Shown: positions 34,862 to 47,402 of the stretch, in pieces
Layout of the letters: each line of letters starts with the position of its first letter
How positions within the stretch are numbered: position 1 is the first letter of the stretch
NCBI GenBank assembly: GCA_026260175.1
Contig: JAKCWW010000321.1
Span: 10,789 to 74,788 of the forward strand
DNA from: Reticulitermes lucifugus
Lineage: Eukaryota; Arthropoda; Insecta; Blattodea; Rhinotermitidae
DNA length: 64,000 nt
Direction: 5' to 3'
The notes under the pieces: generated by a model
The model's input: only the letters and a program-made list of their open reading frames with translations
Database searches by the model: none
Told to the model about the DNA's origin: nothing
Program-made: the position numbers and the translations under genes

Positions 34862-34980
34862 AGCCGTTGTGGCCCAGTTGAGGTATTATCCCGGCATTTA
34901 TTTGGAAGGACTGAGGAGGACCACGACAAGCCTGTTAGGGTAGCCGGTGTTCCGGCTGAGATTCGAAATGGGTACCAACA
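34862..34980 (+). mobile_element. possible tRNA-derived SINE-like element (family F)
   Basis: GCAGCCGTTGTGGCCCAGTT looks like a tRNA A-box head, and GAGATTCGAAATGGG near 34960 could be a B box, though they lie farther apart than in a tRNA. A single copy and no TSD make this tentative. Confidence 0.35.
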
Positions 34981-36427
34981 TTATACAAGTTCACACAGCT
35001 ACAGGTACATCAACCTGCTCTAAATAAAGATCTCGTTTCTGACATGGCATTCCTAAAGCAGAAATTTTCAAAAACCTAAGAAGGAAAATTGTAATAAATA
35101 AATCATGCGAATTTTCCACAAAATAATTAAAATATAGATTGAGACTGGAAGAGGAAACACTTAAGCAAATTTTTTTATCAGCAACCCCTCTTAATTTCAC
35201 GTAAATTGTACAATATCTTCAAAAGTAGCACTCTAGCAAACACTTTTTGCAGGCAAAATTTGTTCTGTTACTTACATGAAATACAGTGTAGTGTTGAATC
35301 TACGAGTCTCGATTGTTCGAGGTTCCGTTTCGTCCAAACCAAACCAGTCAAGGTTGTTTCTTGTTGGGTACAGAGTTAATTTGAAGTGCATATTTCTGCG
35401 TGCACACATGTCTTTCACGCATTACTGTACTTCCTATTAGCCGTTTTCTTTGTGTATTCTGGTCCATTGTTATGTGATTTAACTAGGTGCATACTATTTA
35501 ACGTGCCCTAACAATGAATAATAAAAAATAAGCACTCATATATTCTAAACTGTTCTAATCTATGTAGTTCGCGATTTTCGGTAATTCGAGGCAACCTCTT
35601 TCCCGTTCACATCGAAATTTCGAGATTCTACTGTACCATGACATGGTTTTGTAAATAAAATAAGCGCTTCATTTTATTTTTGACGAAGTTCCAATAATAT
35701 ATGAATACTATATGAAAATCCGAAGCGAAAGGAACAAAGCAATTGACTCTGTGTAGTTGTGTATTTCACGACAATCTCATAGTTATTAATTAATTAATTA
35801 TGTTCTGTATAACAAAATACGTAAACTTGTCGATTAAAGAGTAATATTTATTTTGTAACCAACAGCATTATATTAACTAAATTAATTCAGTAAAAGGATA
35901 CAATATTCTACAATTCTTACTCAACTAAAAACACACCCTAAATGCAGAACTGAGCTCTATATAAAGAAAATTTTGAGTAATAAAGCTCAGAGGATAAGTA
36001 AATTTCTATGTAACCAAAGTCATCAGACTATATAATATGCTCCAGTGAAACGAACTACCAAAAGTTATTTAAAACCAGTTATTAATTTACAACCTCTAAA
36101 CTGTGCTGTGTTACTGATCCATTCCCGTCTATCTGGAACATAATTCAATTCCTGTTTAGCCACAGCGGACGTTTGAATGATGAACTGAATCAGAGAGACT
36201 GGAAACAGTGAAAGAATTATTCCCCTCCCACTACATATTTAAATGGTGGACTAAAAAATATGCTTTTCACATTGCAAACAGCAGACACGACACCTTTGCC
36301 CTCCTATGTGTTTATTATTTTATTTTTACGTCTTTGTATCAACAACAAACATCATGAAAAGTCGAAGAGGGCATGATAGAGTGATTAAGAATAAAAAAAA
36401 TGTATATCTGTCAATGGGGATGATCGG
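34981..36427. other. intergenic, no recognised feature
   Basis: Very AT-rich. Includes small ATTAATTA repeats near 35790. No gene signature seen. Confidence 0.4.
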
Positions 36428-36439
36428 AAGAGATATGAA

Positions 36440-36721
36440 GGGCCGTGCCATAGCTCAGGCGGTTAGTCGCCGGCCTTCCACTGCGGAGGCCCGGGTTCGA
36501 TCCCNNNNNNNNNNNNNNNNNNTTTGTGGTGGACAAAGTGGCACTGGGACATGTTTTTCTCCGAGTTGTCGGTTTTCCCCTGTCAATTTCATTGCAATAG
36601 TGCTCCATTACTTGTAAAACTTGGCAAAAAACTGCTCATCTTCATCATAGGGTTGCAAAAAAGCCTTAAGGCTGTGGTGCGTCCATAGCATCTGCTGCGG
36701 GGCCCTTCACCATGTAAAAAA
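36440..36721 (+). mobile_element. tRNA-derived SINE, family A, full length with TSD and N gap
   Basis: Flanked by AAGAGATATGAA at 36428-36439 and 36722-36733. The head GGGCCGTGCCATAGCTCAGG is the most complete in the window and serves as the reference 5' end. The B box CGGGTTCGATCCC runs into an 18-base gap. The body, the TCTGCTGCGGGGCCC block and an A-rich tail follow. Confidence 0.95.
36505..36522. other. assembly gap, 18 N
   Basis: It lies just after the B box of a SINE A copy. The equivalent stretch in the copy at 31410 is also 18 bases, so the length is right and only base identity is lost. Confidence 0.99.
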
Positions 36722-36733
36722 AAGAGATATGAA

Positions 36734-37612
36734 AGGACGCCATAAGTCTATAAACATCTAAAATAGGATAGATGGTAGTCTGACTAAGATTCGAAGCGAG
36801 AACACATGAAGTACAAAGCCCTACGGTTACAAAAAGATTGCTCCTCATTGGGACCGGAACAGAAACATAAAAACACTCGTATCGCGAGAGACAGCATCTC
36901 GAGCAAGACTACACGGGAATTTCGGTCACATCGAATATTCATTCTTTCATTCTCATCAATATTCATGTCATGACCTTCTCTTTCGTAAGTTCTTGACACT
37001 GAAGCTGCTTCCCGTTTAAGAGGGTCAACAGGACTAAAAGTGTTGACACGACATGGCTGTTTGCGTCACGCGGGACAACTCAGGCGTGAAGAAGAATTCA
37101 TAGACTTACAGGGATTCGATTCCTGGAAACAGAAGACTTTATTCTTCATCACCTCGTCACGGGAGGCTATGAAGTCTACCTATCGTCCTGTCCAATAGGA
37201 ATCCAGGTATACACTAAGTAACTCATGTGACAGGGTCCTTCGTCAGAAGGTTAGAGCCTTTCATAAGGGAAAGAAATCTCCCCCCTTTTATAAAATCAGA
37301 AGGTTCATCACCGTAATCACATCATATCGTCAAATGGATTTTATCCTGAGTCAAATAAATGCAATCCACACCTTCATATTCTATTCCTATGATCAAGGCA
37401 CGTGATATACTTCCTTCTACGCTTAGCTCCCCCAGTGGTATATTCCCTTGAGTTTTCCTAAGTAAAGTTCTGCATCCACACACTGTCCTATATGCGCTCT
37501 GTTCCTCTCCCATCTAATCTTCCTCATACTCCAATTGCAGTCTTCGTTTCAGGTCCGGGATTTCTCTCAGCACCTTCTTTTCTAGTATTCTCAGTCCATA
37601 TAATCTTAGACG
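36734..37612. other. intergenic, no recognised feature
   Basis: Short unassigned frames only (36784-36999 minus, 37322-37513 minus). Confidence 0.35.
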
Positions 37613-37698
37613 ACACTGCAGTATTTTGGGATTTGACGCCGTGTAGTGTGGTAGAAATGTGTCGACGTTTATCAGGATCTTGTTGCCTCCATCATCAG
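37613..37698 (-). mobile_element. Penelope-type terminal-repeat fragment with worn hammerhead core
   Basis: The plus-strand pseudo-translation VFWDLTPCSVVEMCRRLSG is a string commonly produced by this repeat in insect gene sets. On the minus strand it shows CTGATGATGGAGGC (boxes at 37692-37698 onward) and ends with AAACGTCGAC at about 37663, the ACGT type. The GAAA box is altered, so it is probably inactive. Confidence 0.5.
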
Positions 37699-38534
37699 TT
37701 TATTACAGTTCTCTATTCTTACTGTGTAAAGAACGCCTAAAGTATCAAATTCGGTGGTGTATCAAATGGTCGTGAATGGGGTATATCAAACTATTTTATT
37801 GTAGCACTCGAGGAAAACCACAAAAATCCTTAGCCATTGGATCCAATATTCAAATAAGGGGCCTTTCATCTTACTACTACATTGAGATCATCCAATGCAG
37901 GATTACAATGAATAAACAGTTCCGGACTGGATTTATCATTGAGGACAGTAATAAATCTTTTGCACTAATTGCAATGCATTACTTCTACGAGTAACTTCAT
38001 GCCAAACTGCATAAAGAAAGCATATCACTCACAATGGTCGTCTAAACATATTTTAAGTTAGTCTTAATTAAATTCTCAGCACATGAATACTTAATAAAGT
38101 CTCCGGCTGACAGCAGAAGAGATTTCAATTCATAAGTTATAGGCCTATGTCATGCAACATGGCGGGGAAAGGATCACTAAACTGTGAGTAAGATTAGATT
38201 TACAAGAAGGAAGCTCCAATTTACTTACATCTTACTTTAAATGCCACACATTACTACACATAAAAACAAATTTAACATTCAACAAGACATGCAATTTACG
38301 TATAGCGTAATATTGAGGCGCATTCGTGTAACCATTGTTGCCGTGGAAAAGCAATAAGTATTACTTATTCTGAGTGTGTGTCTGTAGCCTTCGTTATCCA
38401 ACATGCAAAGCGCATGCGCTGTATTATACTGTCATCTGTGGCCTGCCTGGCTGTACCACATTTTTCCACATTATCTCATAAACGGCATGATTTTCGAAAA
38501 AAAAAGTTATTGAATATAAAATGTGTATTTTGAT
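37699..38534. other. intergenic, no recognised feature
   Basis: No repeat or gene signature recognised. Confidence 0.35.
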
Positions 38535-38700
38535 TTTCTCTACAACTTTTGTCTGAAGCATTTCTCATTCTAAGAAGAACTGAGCGTTATACTTTCATAA
38601 ATATACATAGGTTTTCGTGTTAAGTATCCGTTATTTTTGCCAGGTTTTAATGAAACTTTAATTTTCTCGACATATTTTCAAACAATTCTCAAATAAAAAA
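38535..38700 (+). repeat. unclassified interspersed repeat, copy 2
   Basis: Same order of blocks as 31205-31370: GCATTTCTCATTCTAAGAA, TTTCATAAAT, TTCGTGTTAAG, CGTTATTTTTGCCAGG and AATTTTCTCGACAT. Same orientation as copy 1; moderately diverged. Confidence 0.65.
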
Positions 38701-41431
38701 TTTCATGAATATCCTTCCAGTGGGAGCCGAGCTGTTCCGTGGGGACAGACAAAGAGAAATGAAGAAGCTAATTGTCGCTTTTTGCAATTTTGTGAACGCT
38801 CCCAAAAACTCTGTACTTTCCCACACACTGTATATACACGTTTTGTGCCACTCGCAGAAAAAAACAGAGACTACTTTCCTGCACAGAATTATGATCGATT
38901 CGTATACACAGTAAAATCTGAATACTTATTCCGAGGCAAGAACTAAATTTATACGTACAATTTGAAAAATATTTCCCTTTGACGGTTTAAATATACCTAC
39001 TCTCTTGGCATTCACTTGGTCTGTCAAAAGACCATCACGAGAAATTAGAATCAAAGAGAGACTGGCCAAGATTTAAATTGTGAACCCTCAGAATAGAAGT
39101 CACCACCATAACATGTTTCGTTTAACGCTTCAGAGAACTGTACACATCAAAGGAAGGTCAGATATTTCCGGCCTGACAGGCCGATTTAAAGTTTGATACG
39201 TTTCAGGACGCGAGATGGCACATTAAACCGAGTTTCAGAATAAATTTACTAACTTGACAGAGGTTTTATGAGCCTACTTGAATATTGGAAAAAGATAAGA
39301 ATATAAGTAACTGACATGTATCTCATTAGAATGCAGAGCAGCAGCGGGAAATATTATGTTTAATTATTTGGTAGACTATAAATTAGACATCTTTCGTGTT
39401 TATGCTTAAAAAACTTATTTCACTTTTCTTTGACGTACACACTGGAGGTAAAGACAATTTATAGTACTGTAATTGAAATCTCTTGAAATAAAACGAGCAA
39501 TAAATATTCTGTATTTTAAATTTCGAAACTTCCGCTGCCATTTAAGAAATAAGTTGAAATTTGTGCATAAATTTACGATGTGTCGTAATTGGTTTTAAAG
39601 GTGGAACTAGGTTAAGATCGTGTCCTATGTCGGATTTGACATTGAGGAGTTGATTCTCCTGGGCTTTCCTATCAAAGAGTTAACTGTGCCTACTTTAAGA
39701 CTTTTTCTGCGTGGTTCGTGATTTCATATGTGGACTTACATTACACGCCACAAGTTAAAATTTCAGAAACATAGATGAATACGTGCTCGAATATGTGCCA
39801 TAGTATTTGAAAAGTGTATGACTGCTGAAGGCTGAGATAGGTGGGACATATAGAACGCATGAGGAAAATGAGAAATTCAAACACCCGTAATCCGGGCCAC
39901 GACCAAATTCTTAGTGTACAATTTCTTACACACAACTTCTAATAGTGATACTGCCATGACTACTCAAAAGAGGTAATGGCATTTCCATTACACCGGATAT
40001 AATGGGTACATCAGTCTGATTTTCTTCAATTAGGCAGTGATATTTCCTCCGCACCGTGGTATAACTCCATGACTCGGTCTATGACAGTACACACATTATC
40101 TTCCTGTACGTCATATGAATATGTTACACAGCAGCGACTCAGTTCCTTTAGAGTTAAATAATGATATTTCATCCTGGATATACATGCGTTTTGGAATTAG
40201 TAAATGACACTTCAAATACGCAGCTGAATAAAAGAGATGTTATAAGTTACTGTAGCCGGTTAACTTCCTATAATTTTCTGTTCCATTAAAAGATCTAGAA
40301 CACCTCATTATCGATATGAAGATATAAATCTCGAATAGCAGACAATATTTACAAAATACTTTCTTTATACCGAAGAAGTAATATTTGTATTAGTCTAAAT
40401 ATTATCAGGCAGACGAGTCCTATGTGTGAAAACTTGTGTCAGCACCATTATATTATTTTATGCGACATGTTACGCATGTGTTTTTGAAAAACCGTATGTG
40501 TATAACAGGGTTCTCGTAAGACGACAAGTTCCGATATTCTTTCCTTGAAGAAAAGGGCGCCGGTAATCTGTATTTGACAGCAGGTAAAGTTGAAAGTGTC
40601 CTTAGTTGTTATATTAAAAGTAACAAAATTATTTGTTGATGTTTCATACTTTAAACATATTGCTGGAATGAAACCAACATATAAGAACCTTTACACCGAT
40701 TTCTGAATTTATAATATCCATCAAATGAGCCACCATCAACAAAGGTGCCGGTATGCCTCACCATTTTTATCGACACAAAAAGCACTACATGTATAGATCA
40801 GAAACATTCTTGTGAAAAACGCAATAACTTATAACGAATTCAGTCCGACAAATACCGTAATTCCTTTTAAAGATTACTTCATGAGAATAAAAGGTACCAA
40901 GAAGGACTACTTATTTGGAAACCGAACGCAGTAGAAAGAGAAAAAAAATGACAGGAAGAAGAAAGACAATAGAACACAGTATTACACTAACAGCCGAACA
41001 TTATGACAAAGACAAAACGTTTTAACCTTTAGCCATCCGAGTAAGTAGTGTGCTGTAGGAATTTGAAATCCATACGTAATTTAAGACCTTTAAGAGCTGC
41101 TTAATTTCACAAATTACTTAAAACATTAGCACGTTTATTTAAAAATTTCAGGGAGAGCCAGAAATCTGAAGTTAAAAATTATGCTGCCATAATTTTGTCA
41201 CATGCACTGGAATAACAACATTTCAAAGACACATCACTTGTCTAATTTAACATAAATTACAACATCTCACTGTGGTATATATTCAGATTACGATCTTCTG
41301 AGGAATGGCACCGTATTTTCTGGCAGACACGTAACTTTGACAGTTTCCATCGGCATCACCCTCAGATTTTCCAGTAAACGTGAAATAAGTAGACAACAAA
41401 CATTAACTGTTTACAACACTAATATGTTACG
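38701..41431. other. long intergenic stretch; one worn hammerhead-like motif
   Basis: On the minus strand 39133-39110 reads CTGAAGCGTTAAACGAAACATG, with a GTT/AAC stem and a one-base departure from the core. Otherwise AT-rich and featureless. Confidence 0.35.
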
Positions 41432-41628
41432 AGTTCAGGCTTCCGCCGCGTTTCACTTAAGGCCTTTGCCCTTTTAGGGTACTACGTGACCTACGTAGGT
41501 AATTGGTTACCGATATTTCGGGGCAGATTAAACTGCTAGCTTCTGAAGACGGGACGGTTAGGCTGTCCCGAAATGTCGGTAACGAACTACCAACCTACCA
41601 ACGTAACATTCCAGAAGAGCGAAGGTCT
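41432..41628. mobile_element. short palindromic Penelope-type pair, ACGT family
   Basis: The left arm (41462-41515) and the reverse complement of the right arm (41572-41628) align through TTGGTTACCGA, ATTTCGGG, CTACGT and CTTTGC/CTTCGC blocks. The outer left flank (TTCAGGCTTCCGCCGCG, 41432-41452) matches the outer right flank of the 2676-2996 element. The spacer has collapsed, so the inner parts of the two arms meet around 41545. Confidence 0.6.
41543..41577 (+). ncRNA. hammerhead-like core, near-complete
   Basis: CTGAAGA (41543-41549), one extra C, stem II GGGAC/GTCCC (41551-41555 with 41565-41569), GAAATGTC to 41577. Stem I pairs poorly (two G-U). The reduced stem III is ATGT rather than ACGT. 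Confidence 0.5.
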
Positions 41629-41980
41629 CAACACTACATTTATTGAGGGTCTAACTGTAATAAGCGTTTACTATTGCAGTTCCGCTAATTTTTAGACGTG
41701 GGGTTAAACGTGACAAAGCTTACCTCCTCATTATGAGTTTAATTTATAAGGTTTTGTTAACTGCGCATGTTGTGAGCAGCGACACTGGGAAGACCATGCA
41801 TTAAGAATTTGATGATTTTAATCGTAATAATATTCAAATCATGTTTAAGTTATATTTAAGGATACAGATCATCTGAAATAACACGTCAAAAGTTGTTATG
41901 AAAGAGACTGGTAAACAACCGATTTTCAAACTCCTGCCTTACATTTAACTTCACGTTATATTCACAGTGCATTTTTGTAC
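41629..41980. other. intergenic, no recognised feature
   Basis: AT-rich linker between two palindromic elements. Confidence 0.35.
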
Positions 41981-42058
41981 AATTGATTAACTCACACCAA
42001 CAAATGCACCAAAACAAGTTTTATCATTGATATCTTTATTAAAAGATTACCCCAATAT

Positions 42059-42090
42059 GCATTTCGGCACTTCTATATTGCCATCATCAG
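42059..42090 (-). ncRNA. hammerhead-like core, left arm, ATGCAT type
   Basis: Minus strand: CTGATGA, T, stem II GGC/GCC, GAAATGCATA. ATGCAT is self-complementary, as in the other families. CCCC before the core can pair with GGGG beyond the cut, but with an offset of a few bases. Confidence 0.45.
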
Positions 42091-42167
42091 GGGGGTCGTT
42101 GAAGTTTTTACATAGACCAATGTTCTAGACATAGACATTGGTCTATGTAAAAACCTCAACGATCCCC

Positions 42168-42201
42168 CTGATGATGGCAATATAGAAGTGCCGAAATGCG
42201 T
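42168..42201 (+). ncRNA. hammerhead-like core, right arm
   Basis: The plus-strand mirror: CTGATGA (42168-42174), T, GGC/GCC stem II, GAAATGCGTA. One base in the stem III hexamer differs from the left arm. Confidence 0.45.
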
Positions 42202-42276
42202 ATTGGGGTAATCTTTTAATAAAGAAATCAATTACAAAACTTGTTTTGGTGCATTTGTTGTTGTGAGTTAATCAAT

Positions 42277-44162
42277 CCTGCCTTACATATTGCAGAACGT
42301 CTTAGTTTTTGCACAGACCCCTCTAATCGGCGTCTTGGACTCCTATGGCATCGCCGACAACAGAGAGACGCGGATATTGTCCTAGGGGAACATCTGGATA
42401 AAATAAAAATTATCAACAATTTCTTCACGCACAGAAGGTCTGCTGGTGCCACATCCATTACATACACACAACATTCGCTCACAAGGCGATTATATCGAGG
42501 ATGAATCGTTAATATACCTAGTGATTCACTATCGTACTTACGTCGAAACTATCGTTGCACTGTCATAATAGATTTAGTCTTATGCAAAGCTAACACAAAT
42601 TACCTGTTGCAGCCCGGACGCCGTTTGAAGATGCTGACGGCGGTAATTCTACCTGGACACTAAAATGCGCAGTAGTCTGTAACATAGGCGCCAGACTGAA
42701 AATGTTTTCAGTTGAATTTTTACAGCTTGGAAGTATTTAAACTATACCTTAAACGTGATATGAATTATTAAAAATTAAAATCTCGAAGAAAATTTACAGT
42801 CATTCTGAAGACTCGAATGTGTTCGGAAGGACGGAAACACACTGTGTTTTAAGATAGTTGTCTGCAATTTGCCTGGAGGGAATGAGCGAAACAAAATATC
42901 TCGTGGAATATAGTCAGTATCCGAGCGAACATTTTTGCTAGGGATATTCCGCAAAATGAATCTGCAGCAGTAACTCATTTATTTATGACTACAATTTTTT
43001 TCGTGTTACCTTCTTTCTTCTATTCCCTTGCTTTTTCTTACTTAATATCTATTTATTTTTCATTAGTTTATTTTCTTACTTTTCTTTTACACTTTCACGA
43101 TGTCCCGGAACTGCACAGTTACAGTATTACGAGCAGCAGTAAGGGTTCTCTTACGACTGGTGGTCGGTGTGTTCCGGGTCACTCGTTTTTACGCATGCGT
43201 CGCTGTATCCCGTTCCGAGAGAAAGCCTACCGTGATGGCATGGATTGCATTTGTCTTAATTCATTGTCACAGGCAAGGAAGACGCAGTGTAGCGGTATTC
43301 CTGCTGTGATAGAGTTAGCAAAACCACTCCTCTGCTATACAGTTCACTAATTTCATGTAAAAACAACCTTATACACTCTCCCCACTATGCACGAAATGCG
43401 TCTCTTGGAAGCGAATATTTTTGTCACCGTACATTTGATGCTTGACAGGATAAGTGAAATGAAGCTGTCGTGCCGCATGACAAAAGTTTAAGATAACTTT
43501 ATGGCATTTCAGTAAAGGAAAATATACATTATAATGGAAACAGGCTTGCCAACAGAAGATAATTTGTTGGTCAAACATCAGCATGGATAAGGGTAACAAA
43601 ATTCTGTGTTGGGAAAAATAAATGTGTTCATTTGGATATTTATCGGTTTTCCTTGACGGACTATATTTGGAGTAACTTCAAAAGCATCACCTAGTACTAT
43701 TAGAACAGTGGTATCTAAGGGGCTCCGAAGAGACATGAGTCTCCGAGGGATGAAGGAAATACAAATAATGTTTGGAGGGAAATTTCTTGAGGAATGGCCT
43801 GGAAGACACAAGAGAAGGCAGAAAAGTAAAGCTATGATGAATCACAGGACAGTAGATTTGAAGATGGGAGAAGGATGGAACTGGCCTAGGATTATATTCA
43901 ACTGTGCTTTTTGGTAATAGTGTTTCAGCTACATATTGTCCTAATTATCGTGTCCGTTAGCACGACAGTTATTACAGGATGTCGCGGCGGACGCAGGACT
44001 TCTAAGTGATAAAACTGCATGATCAGAGAGAGAGAGAGTGAAAGGAAAACCTCTACCACAGTAGTGTGCTGATGATTCAAAAAGAAGCTAGTAGTTAATG
44101 TCACTAATATATTAGCCATATACATTTTATGAAGCTAAGTTTGGATGAATTTTCAAAGAGCA
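42277..44162. other. intergenic, no recognised feature
   Basis: Several overlapping frames of 60-121 codons (for example 42985-43350 plus) lack any domain. The 43100-43300 stretch is less AT-rich. A short GA microsatellite lies near 44026-44040. Confidence 0.35.
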
Positions 44163-44410
44163 TCGCGTCCAGTGGTCAGCGTTCCTTCTTCGTATGCGGT
44201 AGGCCGCGGATTCCAAACCGGAGACCGGTTAAACGGACAGAGGTTTTTCGTGTTCCTCCTTGACCTCTCCAGGCAAATTCCTTTAGAGTAGCTGGAACAC
44301 GGAACAATTGTTTCCTTCCACATTCTTTCCAATTCAATATTCGATAGTCATTCCACCATTCGACGCTATATATTTCTGAGCTACTGATAGCGGCATTAAA
44401 AGAAATAACA
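44163..44410 (+). mobile_element. tRNA-like SINE, family E
   Basis: The head GCGTCCAGTGGTCAGCG (A-box-like) with GCGGATTCCAAACCGG as a worn B box, a unique body, and the tail CCATTCGACGCTATATAT, then GCGGCATTAAAAG. Tail fragments recur at 18890 and 47965. No TSD identified. Confidence 0.6.
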
Positions 44411-45243
44411 TGAAAACATGAACAACATTCAATTCAGCCCACTTTGAGATAAAATAAAAGCCCACAAATTACTGTTCCTTTGTTAAGCATTTCTGAATCT
44501 TAAAACAGATGTCTGAAAGTGAATATTACTGCAGTAATTAGAAATCCCAAATAGTTACAGAATAACACAGATTAAGTTATAATGTCATTACCCGTACACA
44601 TTGAACATATTCTGCATCTGGCTGACAGTGAAATCTCACTGAATATTCGCAGAGCGTAAATTGACGGAAGCCGGCTTCAAAACTCGCGAGTAATTGAATA
44701 GTGGAAACTGCCATACCGCACTGTTTTATGTGTAACCAACTCACGAGCAGCTTCACTCATCGTTACTAACGTGCAAATGAACCGACGTACATCAAAAAAT
44801 TAACCTACGGTACACGACACAAACTGCAGCACAAAAGTGCCACTTCCATGCCTGTTTGTAGCTAATATTAAAATTTACGTTACTGGGATAATTCACATCT
44901 GGTACTAACCACAAAATCTTGAAAGCGTACAGAGGGCGTAGACATATGTGTGGATGAGAAGATAATATTAAATTGATCTTGGAAAAATACAGTTTTACGA
45001 AGTGGGATAGATTCAAGCAGCTCGAGATAATAGCCATTAGTATTAAAAATAATGGAAGTGCACTGGCAAAAACCCAGTGTTACCAGCTGCGCCCAACGAT
45101 GTAAAGGTATCGCAACTAAATAAATTTGAATTTGAAAGTGACTCACGATAGGGTTAAATCACGAGCCCTTGTGAGCACAATACTGAATATGCAGGTTTCA
45201 TCTCAGGCGAGGACGTGCATGTTACACTTTATTTCTTCTTTCT
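44411..45243. other. intergenic, no recognised feature
   Basis: Two overlapping minus frames (44792-45037, 44880-45146) have no recognisable similarity. Confidence 0.35.
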
Positions 45244-45257
45244 GAAGGCGCTTTCTT

Positions 45258-45519
45258 TCTTTGTGTGTGTTGAAGGGCCCCGCAGCAGATGCTACGGACG
45301 CACCGCAGCCTTGAAGCTTATTGTGCAACCCTGTGATGAAGATGATTAGTTTTTTCGTTTTTTCGTGTAATTGTGCACCGGTGGAATGAAATTGACAGGG
45401 CAAAACCGAAGTACTCGGGGAAAAAACCTGTCCCAGTGCCACGTTGTCCACCACAAATCCCACATGGACTGGCCCGGGGTGAGAGGCCGGCGACTAACCG
45501 CCTGAGCCATGGCACGGCC
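45258..45519 (-). mobile_element. tRNA-derived SINE, family A, with B box deleted, TSD intact
   Basis: A 14-base duplication GAAGGCGCTTTCTT flanks it at 45244-45257 and 45520-45533. The body and tail match the copy at 31410 closely, but at 45478-45481 the sequence jumps from the CCCGGG side to GAGAGGCCGG, losing about 22 bases that hold the B box of the internal RNA polymerase III promoter. It should be transcriptionally crippled. Confidence 0.93.
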
Positions 45520-45533
45520 GAAGGCGCTTTCTT

Positions 45534-47370
45534 AATCTCAGCTGTTTCCCAACTCTATGCACAGGAGACTGGATAGGTTCCTTACACGGTAGACTTCGAA
45601 GCTGATATGCTGACAGTCGCTTATCCATACATACTTATTAACCTAAGCATGGCAGTGTTTGTTGTAATGCTTGTTTGTCGGCGTGTCTTCAAGTGACAGG
45701 GTTGTTGATAATTGTCAATAGGAAAAGAAGATGGCAGAAATAAGCAACGGTGAAAGATGTACTCAGTTGGTATTGCCGTGCCAAACTGTGGTAACGAAAC
45801 TCATCTTCATGCACCACAACCACCACCTATGCTACCAAGGTGCGTATCAGCTCCATTTCCTGCGTATTCATTGAAATCGTGACTTAAAACTTTTCTTAAA
45901 TTGAAGGGTTACACGTGCAAATCGCAGCCAGAGATTTAGAACAGGCCTATAAACCTTCCAGTTGAAATTTCAAAGAGGTTCACTAGTAGTTACAAGTACA
46001 AAGCAAGTGTAATATTTCTGTAAAGGCTTGCGATAACGTTTGATTCTTCCTTTGATATGCCTCAGACATGGATTGTGTCCAATATGATATCAATATAGGT
46101 CTTTAGGTTTTTAACAGCAAAGTTATTCGGTTAATAGGCCTATCCCGTCAACTGAGTGTCATGACTTCCTTTTCAAACAACATATTATACAGGAGTTCTA
46201 GAAGCAGCTTAATACTGAAGCAGACCTGACTCCTTTCTTGTCAGGAATGCAGCAAAGAATGCCTGGTGCTAAAGGATAGAGACGGATGAAGAGACGCCAA
46301 ACTTCAATAGAACCTGAGCTGTGAATATAGACGCGTTTAAACTATAGCTGGGCGTCGTGATTGCTTCAGATTTGTTGCATACCCGTGTTTTGTGATAACA
46401 AGAAGAAGAAGAAGCGGGAGTCTGCAAAGTAGATCGAAATTAATACTCAAACCCTGACACCTGCTGTGCCCTACTGATTAAACACGTTATAGACAGCGCC
46501 GCTTAAAGACTTCGATGGAAAGCATTTCCTATATACTATTAATAACATGTACAAGAGGAAATTTGCTTAGTTATGTGCAACTCGCAGCCGCCAGGAAGGG
46601 TAAATGACGTTCAGTAGATGAAATTTTCGGGATGGGGGGACTAAATGTTTAACGTAGCAAAAGCAGCAGTAATAATGTTAAATATTAATATAGATTCAGG
46701 CAAACACATTAGATGCAAATAAAGCAACAAATTAAGATTGTAAGATTAAAACATTATACTTTTCAGTAGATAAATACCTAAATAACCCAATCTAAATATC
46801 AGTACAGTTCACACAGACGTCACAAAGAAATTTATATGGCAAAACAATTCAAGTAGAACAGATTTCTCCATATATTAAGAGTTGTTTATCGTGGAAGTTC
46901 AGAAATGGTATTTCTGTCACTTTAAGGCTCATATTCCTTTGGTTTAATATGTCTGTCCGTTGGCATATGATCACTAAATTCTAAAGCTGATGTGAAAGTT
47001 TAGTAAATTTTCGCAACGAATTACACTGGTTACGAATTATCAGTTAACTGAAGAACTCTCGACATTAACTGCATTCTGTGTAAAGCAACTAAGTAAAATG
47101 TTATAACACGTGTATAAATAGACTACAGAAAGCACCCTCTATCATTTGGTGCAATTCTTATGGTAATGTTCACCAAAATGTTTTTGAAATGATTTATCCC
47201 CTCAGTGCACTCAGATGTTAACATTCAATCAACAAAGTATGCATTCAGTATAAAACAGTACTTCCAAATCTTATTCTCCTACATATTTACTTTTAATTAC
47301 AAACCATAAACAGGAAGATAAAAGTCCACACTTTAGAACTGTTGAATTCAATTATTCTGTTTTCTCTCTT
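45534..47370. other. intergenic, no recognised feature
   Basis: AT-rich; a short GAA run near 46400. No gene or repeat signature. Confidence 0.35.
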
Positions 47371-47402
47371 CTGATGACGGTATATAATTAAACCGAAATA
47401 TG
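47371..47402 (+). ncRNA. solo hammerhead-like core
   Basis: CTGATGA (47371-47377), one extra C, stem II GGT/ACC around a long AT loop, GAAATATG. The core boxes are intact to the eye but stems II and III are weak. Confidence 0.35.

Larger units (their letters stand above)
41981..42276. mobile_element. 296-bp near-perfect palindrome with two hammerhead-like cores
   Basis: ATTGATTAACTCACA at the left end mirrors TGTGAGTTAATCAAT at the right. The arms, about 140 bases each, differ at only a handful of positions. The short centre lies between AGACCAATG (42115) and CATTGGTCT (42136). Each arm carries CTGATGATGGC with GCCGAAATGC, pointing outward. Arm identity is far higher than in the palindromes at 2676 and 41432, so it is young or kept homogeneous. 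Frames 42228-42482 and 42241-42504 start inside it. Confidence 0.88.

Noticed and set aside
43100-43350. Arg- and Val-rich overlapping frames in a less AT-rich patch
   Set aside because: Two frames of the same strand compete and neither shows a known domain.
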